Origin: Prevotellaceae bacterium
Lineage (GTDB): Bacteria; Bacteroidota; Bacteroidia; Bacteroidales; UBA932
Direction of reading: 5' to 3'
NCBI GenBank assembly: GCA_031289895.1
Contig: JAITOP010000008.1
Location: 1 to 12,004, forward strand
DNA length: 12,004 bases
Under the pieces are notes generated by a model. It was not told where the DNA came from and did not search any database. It saw only the letters and a program-made list of their open reading frames with translations. Shown here in pieces: positions 7,178 to 12,004 of the stretch. Position numbers and translations under genes: made by a program. Every line of letters starts with the position of its first letter. Within the stretch, counting starts at the first letter, position 1.

Positions 7178-7402
7178 TTACAAATTAATTTTCTTTTTGA
7201 GTAATTCTTTTACCGCTTTAAAATCTTTCATCATCGCAATTTCTTCGGGTTCAAACGAAATATCAAATTCTATTTCAATCTCAACGATAAGATTAAGATG
7301 CCCCATAGAATCCCATTTATCACAATTAGCTTGTGAAATGTTATCTGCAATTTCATCTAATTTAAATACTTGCTTGAATACATTTTTTAATCTTTCTGTC
7401 AT
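7178..7402 (-). CDS. Acyl carrier protein (ACP B)
   Basis: A 74-residue acidic, helical protein with the phosphopantetheine attachment site KWDSMGHLNLI, the modified serine being S32. It matches the usual ACP size (70-85) and layout: helix 1 (LKNVFKQVFKL), the DSM/L serine at the start of helix 2, then VEIEIEFDISFEPEEI. It overlaps the FkbH-like gene by 4 bases (ATGA, 7402-7399), so the two are translationally coupled. In characterised systems this pairing is functional: FkbH-like proteins load a glyceryl group from 1,3-bisphosphoglycerate onto a dedicated ACP. ACP B is therefore the likely partner of FkbH; that assignment is inferred from position. Confidence 0.92.
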   Translation of the reverse strand: MTERLKNVFKQVFKLDEIADNISQANCDKWDSMGHLNLIVEIEIEFDISFEPEEIAMMKDFKAVKELLKKKINL

Positions 7403-8991
7403 TTTTCTATCAATTTATAAATTTGAGGAGTTGAAAAATTAATATTATCTAAATTTATATTATATCTTTTTTGCATCTCCGAAATATTTTCTACATCAAA
7501 TCCTAAATAGCTGTAAAATTCGGCTACCTGATTGTTTTTCAATGTTTTAACATAATCTGCCTTAACCGTTTGTACTCCTGAAACTTTTAACTTGTTAAGA
7601 ATATATTGAACAAAAACGGTTTCTATATTTTTTCCGAGAATGCGGCAACTCAACAGCAATGTATCAATTTCGGCTTCTTTTTTAGTGCTTGTTGTTATGA
7701 TTATCAATCCGGTAAGTCCGTTATCGCCAAATCGGTCTTTGACACGCAAACCGTAAATTAATGCCCCTTTGTCCGCAAAATTTCGAATATCAATTTCGGT
7801 ATATCGTTTTGTTGTCAGATTAAACTGATTGGTTTTCTGTGTCATCTGCGCCAATCGGGCAATGTTTAAATCGTTTAGCGGTTCGATTGTCAACTCTATT
7901 TCGAGGCTTTGCAGGTACGACTCAAAATCCACAAATTGGTTCTGAAATTGCCGCCGTTCAGCATTTTCTTTGTATTGTTGTGTTTTTGCAGCATCTTCCT
8001 GTGTTAATTCGTAGGCACTGAAATAATTATCCGTCAGATATTTAATAAATTCGGGAAATAAATAAGGCTGTTTCGGAAAATCAGGAACGCTCACCTGCGG
8101 TAACATCTGTTTCACCAATTCGCGCTCGGTCGGGCTGTCGTCAATAAACACCAGACTGTCCTGTCCGATATTCAATTCTTGGGCAATTTCACGGATATTA
8201 TCGGCTTTATTGTTCCAATTAATACGGTAGGTAACAAGATGTTCCTTCCGAAGCAACATATCCGGATGTTTTTCCCAGACTTCCAACACATCCTGTTCGT
8301 TGTTTTTACTGCAAACGGTAAGAATAATGCCGTTTTGATGCAATTGCAGGCAATATTCCTGAAAAAAACGATAGGTATTTCCGGGGTAGGTTTCGCCCAT
8401 TTTGATACCTTCGATGCCATCTTCGCCCAAAATGCCGCCCCAAAGCGTATTGTCCAAATCGAGTACAATACACTTTTTGCGTTGCAATTTTATGATTTCC
8501 AATTGCCGTTCAAACCATTGTTGAAAATCCGACGCCAATTTCGGATTTAACGGCATTTGTGACATATAGTAATATTTCCAATCAATTAATTGTTCCCGCG
8601 AAAAACGATTGAAGAAATCGGAAATGTCAATTATTTTCAAATTCCGGTTGTCTCTTGTCCATTCTCTGATTTTTTGATTGTAATTTATAATTGCCTCTTC
8701 TACATTACTTTCTGCCGTCTGATAGTTGATTTTATAAACCACTTGCATCGTAAATACAAGAAGAGGTTTATTTGGATTAATTTTTGCAAGGACTAATTCC
8801 AACAAATTGCCGTAATTGGTTATTTCATTGGCAATTATTTGGTTATCTGTACGATAAGGCGACAGATAAAACCAAATATAAGCACCGGCTTCTGCATCAA
8901 CAAACGAAATATTTTCGTATCCTGAAAATACAACATTTAATCCTTTGAAAAAAGGCTCGACAGTATAATTCCTGAAAATAAAGTATTTCAT
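7399..8991 (-). CDS. FkbH-like HAD-IIIC family protein (probable glyceryl-ACP synthase)
   Basis: A 530-residue protein with the full FkbH architecture. An N-terminal region (about 1-165) ends before the HAD core, which has motif I VLDLDNTLWGGILGEDG at 176-192 (nucleophile D178, acid D180), CSKNNEQD at 227-234, NKADNI at 261-266, and motif IV VFIDDSPTERE at 281-291. A GNAT-like C-terminal domain follows, with the conserved ARLAQMTQKTNQFNLTTKRY (378-397), DRFGDNGLTG (419-428) and SCRILGKNIE (448-457). Characterised members take 1,3-bisphosphoglycerate, remove phosphate and attach the glyceryl group to an ACP thiol, giving a C3 unit for polyketides or tetronates. Here it overlaps ACP B by 4 bases and follows the KAS III gene by 16. 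It probably supplies a glyceryl or related C3 acyl for the glycan. All key residues are intact. Whether the product ends on a sugar is inference. Confidence 0.92.
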   Translation of the reverse strand: MKYFIFRNYTVEPFFKGLNVVFSGYENISFVDAEAGAYIWFYLSPYRTDNQIIANEITNYGNLLELVLAKINPNKPLLVFTMQVVYKINYQTAESNVEEAIINYNQKIREWTRDNRNLKIIDISDFFNRFSREQLIDWKYYYMSQMPLNPKLASDFQQWFERQLEIIKLQRKKCIVLDLDNTLWGGILGEDGIEGIKMGETYPGNTYRFFQEYCLQLHQNGIILTVCSKNNEQDVLEVWEKHPDMLLRKEHLVTYRINWNNKADNIREIAQELNIGQDSLVFIDDSPTERELVKQMLPQVSVPDFPKQPYLFPEFIKYLTDNYFSAYELTQEDAAKTQQYKENAERRQFQNQFVDFESYLQSLEIELTIEPLNDLNIARLAQMTQKTNQFNLTTKRYTEIDIRNFADKGALIYGLRVKDRFGDNGLTGLIIITTSTKKEAEIDTLLLSCRILGKNIETVFVQYILNKLKVSGVQTVKADYVKTLKNNQVAEFYSYLGFDVENISEMQKRYNINLDNINFSTPQIYKLIEK

Positions 8992-9007
8992 TTTAAATAT
9001 CTAATAA

Positions 9008-10066
9008 TCAATATTCTACTATTTCAGACACCTTTGTTTGTTCCAACGATAACAAACAGGTTCCCCACGACAAACCAGCGCCGAAACCTGCCATTATCAC
9101 ATTTTTTCGTTGCGGATAATGGGGCGTTTGCATCTCTGAAACCACATTCAACGGAATAGACGCTGCACTTGTGTTGCCATACCATTGCAAACTGTAAGGC
9201 ACTTTTTCCAGTGAAAATTTCAACTTTTTGGCGAAAAAATCAGTCATAAATTTGTTTGCCTGATGAAACAAAATTATATCAACATCGTCGATTTTACTTT
9301 CAGCAAAAGACAGAATATCTTTGATGCTTTTCGGTACGACCCGTAATCCGAAATTAAACACGTCCATTCCCTGCATGTGCAACTGTTCGCCTGTCAAGAT
9401 ATTGCCTGCTTCATCTGACGTTTCTTTCAGTCTTTCTTCGCAACTCGGATTTCGATAGCCACCGTAAGGAATTTGCAACACGTCAGCACCTTCGCCGTCG
9501 GAATTTAATGTGAAATAAGACGTACCGAACTTTGCATCTTTGGTAATTAACGAAGCCGTTCCTGCATCGCCAAACAAAGGCGTCGTGTTTTTATCTTTTT
9601 TTGAAATGGTTTTAGACATTGTTTCGCCTACCAGCAGCAAAACATTGTTAATTCCCGCAAGACTTGCATACGCAAACGCCATCGACAAACCATACACATA
9701 GCCCGAACAAGCCATATTAATATCAAAAGCCAATGTTGTTTGGGGCAAACCCAACCGATGCTGCAAACTCGGTGCGGTTGCCGGTTGCCGATAATCTGGT
9801 GTTTGTGAGATAAAAATTAATGCATCAATCGTTGATTTATCAATGGCACAGTCCAAAATTAATTTTTCGGCAGCTTTTAAACACAAATCCGAAGAACAAA
9901 CATCTTTATCTGCTTCCCGCCGCTCTTTTATTCCTATCGAATTAATTGTCTTCTCAATTTCTTCTTCCGGAATCAGATAACCCAAATTTTTATTATAAAT
10001 TCTTTTAGGAGGCACGCAAGCTGCTATTGCCTTAATTCCAACTCCGGTGTAAGTTATAAATGCCAT
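9008..10066 (-). CDS. 3-oxoacyl-ACP synthase III-like protein (KAS III/FabH family)
   Basis: A 352-residue thiolase-fold condensing enzyme. The KAS III catalytic triad is complete: C120 in DINMACSGYVYG, H268 in ILFHQANKFM, and N298 in WYGNTSAASIPLNV. Other family marks are IKERREADKD (46-55) and ISQTPDYRQPATAP (86-99). It joins an acyl-CoA or acyl-ACP starter to a malonyl- or glyceryl-type ACP in the cytoplasm. It is longer than housekeeping FabH (about 320), is next to a KR-like SDR (11-base gap) and FkbH, and is in a glycan operon, so it is probably a dedicated pathway enzyme. KAS III-like proteins act with FkbH and ACP in tetronate biosynthesis, and FabH-like proteins serve flagellin glycan acyl groups; either model fits. 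The acyl substrates cannot be read from the sequence. Confidence 0.93.
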   Translation of the reverse strand: MAFITYTGVGIKAIAACVPPKRIYNKNLGYLIPEEEIEKTINSIGIKERREADKDVCSSDLCLKAAEKLILDCAIDKSTIDALIFISQTPDYRQPATAPSLQHRLGLPQTTLAFDINMACSGYVYGLSMAFAYASLAGINNVLLLVGETMSKTISKKDKNTTPLFGDAGTASLITKDAKFGTSYFTLNSDGEGADVLQIPYGGYRNPSCEERLKETSDEAGNILTGEQLHMQGMDVFNFGLRVVPKSIKDILSFAESKIDDVDIILFHQANKFMTDFFAKKLKFSLEKVPYSLQWYGNTSAASIPLNVVSEMQTPHYPQRKNVIMAGFGAGLSWGTCLLSLEQTKVSEIVEY

Positions 10067-10077
10067 AATTCATCGTG

Positions 10078-10824
10078 TTATAATAATGTTAAACCGCCGT
10101 CAATCAGCAAATTACTTCCCGTTATCCACTTTGATGCATCAGACAATAAATAAATCATCGCATAGGCTACCTCTTCCGGTTCACCATAGCGTTTGAGTGG
10201 ATATTTTTTCATATCTTCTTTCAACTGTTCTTCCGAAATAATGCCGGATTCAAGGATATTAGTATGTATCATTCCCGGAGAAACAGCATTTACGCGGATG
10301 TTTTTGGCTGCCAAATCCAATGCCGCATTTTTCATAAATCCGTTTATTGCACCTTTGGAAGCCGAATATATGGCATTTCCCACCACAGCATTATACACAC
10401 CGGAGGTAGAACAAGTAAAAACAATTGAACCTCCGTTTTTTATTTTTTTATTTTTTACTAACGATTGTGTCAAAAGTATCGGCGAAATTGTATTAACCTG
10501 TAACACATTGTTCAATGCGTCTTTGTTAATAAACGAAGTCGGCAATGTAACGGTAATTCCCGCATTGTTTACACATCCGTCTAAAACAGGCACATTATCA
10601 ATTATATATGAAATACTTTCTTCTTCTTTCAAATCGGCGACCAATTGAATGTGTCCCTCACCGTGTAATTGCAAATAAGTTTCATCGAGCCGTTCCTTAT
10701 TCCTGCCGGTAATAACAACCGTTGCTCCCATTTTGGAACATTCAATAGCCGCTGCCCGTCCAATACCCGACGATGCTCCTGTAACCAAAATGGTTTTTCC
10801 TTCTAATGAAAATGGATTGTACAT
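10078..10824 (-). CDS. Short-chain dehydrogenase/reductase (FabG-like ketoreductase)
   Basis: A 248-residue classical SDR. The cofactor-binding TGASSGIG is at 15-22, GR at 40-41 favours NADP(H), NNAG is at 86-89, and the active site is a serine in FTCSTSG (S139 or S141) with Y153 and K157 in YSASK. VSPGMIHT (177-184) and the C-terminal SNLLIDGGLTLL are typical. The length matches FabG-type 3-oxoacyl-ACP reductases. Next to a KAS III and ACPs, it most likely reduces the beta-keto group of the condensed acyl-ACP to a 3-hydroxyacyl, but SDRs also act on sugars, so this is inferred. It is 100 bases downstream of ACP A, the largest gap among these biosynthetic genes. No promoter with a TAnnTTTG box was seen in that gap. 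Confidence 0.9.
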   Translation of the reverse strand: MYNPFSLEGKTILVTGASSGIGRAAAIECSKMGATVVITGRNKERLDETYLQLHGEGHIQLVADLKEEESISYIIDNVPVLDGCVNNAGITVTLPTSFINKDALNNVLQVNTISPILLTQSLVKNKKIKNGGSIVFTCSTSGVYNAVVGNAIYSASKGAINGFMKNAALDLAAKNIRVNAVSPGMIHTNILESGIISEEQLKEDMKKYPLKRYGEPEEVAYAMIYLLSDASKWITGSNLLIDGGLTLL

Positions 10825-10924
10825 ATTCTTTTAACGTTATGTTTGCCAAACAATTGATGAAGTCCGTATAAATAAAACGAACCACGCCAAATATGAAAGA
10901 CAGGGTCAATGTAAACTTGTGCAT

Positions 10925-11155
10925 TCATAATTTCGATTTTATAACATTATACAAATCCTCCATTGTTTTTGAATTTTTAATGTCATTTCCTTTAATAGAA
11001 ACATTATATTCTTCATCTACCATTGCCATAATCGACAATGCCATTAACGACGACCACTCGTCTAACGACTTAAATACCGTGTCGGCATTAAATACACTCG
11101 CTTCTGTTTCATCAAATTGCGAAGCAAAATTTTCAATAAATTTTTTTAGTTCCAT
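10925..11155 (-). CDS. Acyl carrier protein (ACP A)
   Basis: A 76-residue ACP-like protein starting MELKKFIENF at 11155. A longer frame to 11239 exists, but its first 28 residues overlap the coding end of the acyltransferase, and the ATG at 11155 lies 7 bases after that gene's stop, so the shorter start is chosen. The likely phosphopantetheine serine is S36 in LDEWSSLMALSIMAMVDEEY, with Ser replacing the usual Asp before it (WSSL rather than DSL). ACP A is quite diverged from ACP B. It is presumably the carrier for the KAS III/SDR arm, or for transfer by the acyltransferase just upstream; that role is inferred from order only. Whether S35 or S36 is modified is not certain. Confidence 0.82.
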   Translation of the reverse strand: MELKKFIENFASQFDETEASVFNADTVFKSLDEWSSLMALSIMAMVDEEYNVSIKGNDIKNSKTMEDLYNVIKSKL

Positions 11156-11162
11156 TATTTTA

Positions 11163-11615
11163 TTAAATTTTAACTTTCCCCACTTTTTTAGCGGGATTTC
11201 CTCTGTATAAGGTTTTTTCTTCTGCATCTTCATAAGCAACTGAGGCGGCTGCTATAATCGCATTTTCGCCAACCGTTACACCCGGCATAACGATTGCTCG
11301 AATAGCCACAATAGCACCTCGTTTTATTACAATCGGTTCTACTCTCGCCTGTAGAACTCTTTTGAAATGCACTTTCGGATTAAAATGCGCAACCAACATT
11401 ACTCCTGCATTAACAGACGCCTCTTCTTCAATATAAATATACTCGGGATAGGCATTGTCAATAAAAACACACATTCCAATGTATGCACCGTCTGCAATAT
11501 TTACGCCTTTCCAACGATTCAAAATCACTCTTATTTTGTTGGATGGCGCAATGTAGGCTAACAAAAACAGAACATAATTCCGCATCCGAACGAAAGCGTA
11601 TCTAAAAGTGCTCAT
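11163..11615 (-). CDS. Hexapeptide-repeat (LbH) acyltransferase, first gene of the operon
   Basis: A 150-residue left-handed beta-helix acyltransferase. Hexapeptide turns (GVNIADGAYIG, VNAGVMLVAHF, IVMPGVTVGENAIIAAAS) end in RGNPAKKVGKV, the family's C-terminal signature, and the likely catalytic histidine is in VAHF. The chosen ATG (11615-11613, MSTFRYAFVRMRN) follows AGGGGA and aligns with the helix start of the second acyltransferase (RFLYRRFMDYFW), as does KIRVILNRWKGV. An ATG at 11720 in the same frame would add 35 residues. The open frame back to 11918 is rejected because a strong minus-strand promoter (11797-11828) lies inside it. Several turns deviate from the classic pattern (AIVAIRA, SVAYEDAEEKT), so it may have a drifted specificity. 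It probably transfers acetyl or a carrier-bound acyl to a sugar. Confidence 0.83.
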   Translation of the reverse strand: MSTFRYAFVRMRNYVLFLLAYIAPSNKIRVILNRWKGVNIADGAYIGMCVFIDNAYPEYIYIEEEASVNAGVMLVAHFNPKVHFKRVLQARVEPIVIKRGAIVAIRAIVMPGVTVGENAIIAAASVAYEDAEEKTLYRGNPAKKVGKVKI

Positions 11616-11634
11616 TCCCCTGCTTTCACCGCCG

Positions 11635-11654
11635 TTTCGGAATGTTTTCCGAAA
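11635..11654 (-). promoter_or_regulatory. Hairpin in the operon leader
   Basis: Arms TTTCGGAA (11635-11642) and TTCCGAAA (11647-11654) are perfect 8-bp complements around a 4-base loop. It is 19 bases upstream of the acyltransferase ATG at 11615, inside the predicted leader transcript. There is no U-run after it, so it is not an obvious terminator. An 8-bp palindrome with a short loop can arise by chance in 12 kb, so a regulatory role is only possible. Confidence 0.3.
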
Positions 11655-11796
11655 ACTTTTTTCCTGTCCGCCGTAAGGTATTTCCCTGGCTTCTCTGATT
11701 TTAAATCCACTGCCATTCATTGCAATATTCAAAATTATAATTTTTCTACAATTCTTCCTGCCGTTTTTCCCCGACAATATGCTGAACCAATTAATG

Positions 11797-11828
11797 CAAA
11801 GGTAAGCATTTTGCGTTAAATTTACAAA
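11797..11828 (-). promoter_or_regulatory. Bacteroidota-type promoter of the glycan operon
   Basis: On the minus strand a -7 box TACCTTTG (11804-11797) fits the Bacteroidota consensus TAnnTTTG, with a -33 TTTG (11828-11825) 20 bases upstream. Transcription should start near 11790 and run leftward into the acyltransferase and the rest of the operon. It is the only match to both boxes found ahead of the minus-strand genes. Confidence 0.7.
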
Positions 11829-11904
11829 CTGCGAATGTTTAGGATAACCGCTGTTTTTTATAGCCCTTTTATAATCGGTTTTTAAAAAAAAATTGGTATA
11901 AGCG

Positions 11905-11935
11905 TTTAGGTCGCCCAAAAAAAATGCTACCTTTG
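11905..11935 (+). promoter_or_regulatory. Bacteroidota-type promoter of the right-edge gene
   Basis: A -7 box TACCTTTG (11928-11935) lies 19 bases after a TTTA (11905-11908) that approximates the -33 TTTG. The start site should fall near 11941, almost on the GTG at 11940, so the transcript may be nearly leaderless, or a later in-frame codon (GTG at 11967) is used. Confidence 0.55.
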
Positions 11936-11939
11936 TAGC

Positions 11940-12004
11940 GTGAAAACAAGAGAAAAATTTACAGGAGTGAATTCAATAGAATTTTATAAACGCTTTCAAA
12001 GCGA
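11940..12004 (+). CDS. Start of a plus-strand gene, possibly an IS1595/ISXO2-type transposase (partial)
   Basis: Only about 21 codons are in the window. From GTG at 11940 the frame reads VKTREKFTGVNSIEFYKRFQ and continues past the edge. The SIEFYKRFQ segment resembles, from memory, the N-terminus of ISXO2-like (IS1595 family) transposases of Bacteroidota, where such a phrase precedes a Cys zinc ribbon. That is recognition from a short stretch and could be wrong. It is transcribed divergently from the glycan operon. Terminal inverted repeats of an insertion sequence could not be located here. A second start at GTG 11967 is possible. Confidence 0.4.
   Translation, partial: MKTREKFTGVNSIEFYKRFQS

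Larger units (their letters stand above)
11616..11939. other. Intergenic region with divergent promoters and operon leader
   Basis: A stretch of 324 bases without a supported gene. It holds the minus-strand operon promoter, the plus-strand promoter of the right-hand gene, and about 175 bases of leader before the first acyltransferase, including an 8-bp hairpin near 11635-11654. The rest is AT-rich and nothing else is seen. If an ATG at 11720 starts the acyltransferase, the leader is only about 70 bases. Confidence 0.6.

Noticed and set aside
10742..10924. 60-codon minus-strand frame between ACP A and the SDR
   Set aside because: It runs into the SDR coding region in another frame and shows no domain, signal or ribosome site.
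11156..11239. 28-residue N-terminal extension of ACP A
   Set aside because: It overlaps the end of the acyltransferase in another frame; the ATG at 11155 gives a normal-sized ACP right after that stop.
11616..11918. Upstream extension of the first acyltransferase to an ATG at 11918 (251 residues)
   Set aside because: It would place a full -33/-7 promoter inside the coding region, and the extra residues resemble no family. The conserved part starts at 11615.

Overview
The window looks like Bacteroidota DNA, probably Bacteroidales-like. It is AT-rich, most genes lack a strong Shine-Dalgarno sequence, and both recognisable promoters carry the Bacteroidota -7 box TAnnTTTG (as TACCTTTG). It also carries a TGS-domain nucleoside kinase of the kind common in that phylum. 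No RNA gene, CRISPR array or convincing terminator was seen.

Almost everything is on the minus strand and reads as one tightly packed surface-glycan (capsule, O-antigen or glycoprotein glycan) operon, transcribed from a promoter near 11.8 kb down to base 1. In transcription order: hexapeptide acyltransferase, acyl carrier protein (ACP) A, short-chain dehydrogenase/reductase (SDR), KAS III-like ketoacyl synthase, FkbH-like HAD protein, ACP B, a GT2 glycosyltransferase split by a pentanucleotide repeat, a GT4 glycosyltransferase, a YhcG/DUF1016 PD-(D/E)XK nuclease inserted between direct repeats, a NodB-like polysaccharide deacetylase, a second hexapeptide acyltransferase, a TGS-domain nucleoside kinase, and a GT2 glycosyltransferase cut off by the window edge.

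The genes suggest a division of labour. FkbH, two ACPs, KAS III and the SDR could build a small acyl unit on a carrier protein (glyceryl, 3-hydroxyacyl, or a tetronate-like product). The left-handed beta-helix acyltransferases could put acyl groups on a sugar. The GT2 and GT4 enzymes assemble the glycan, and the deacetylase trims N-acetyl groups. The final structure is not predictable from sequence.

Two things stand out. First, a GT2 gene contains 12 tandem TTGTA units and is out of frame now; 11, 8 or 14 units would restore a 289, 284 or 294-residue enzyme, so this is a strong candidate phase-variable locus in the OFF state. Second, the yhcG nuclease gene lies between two perfect 47-bp copies of the start of the deacetylase gene. 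This implies insertion with a long target duplication that left the deacetylase intact and a 16-codon remnant upstream of the nuclease. At the right edge a plus-strand gene begins that may be an IS1595/ISXO2-type transposase, divergent from the operon.
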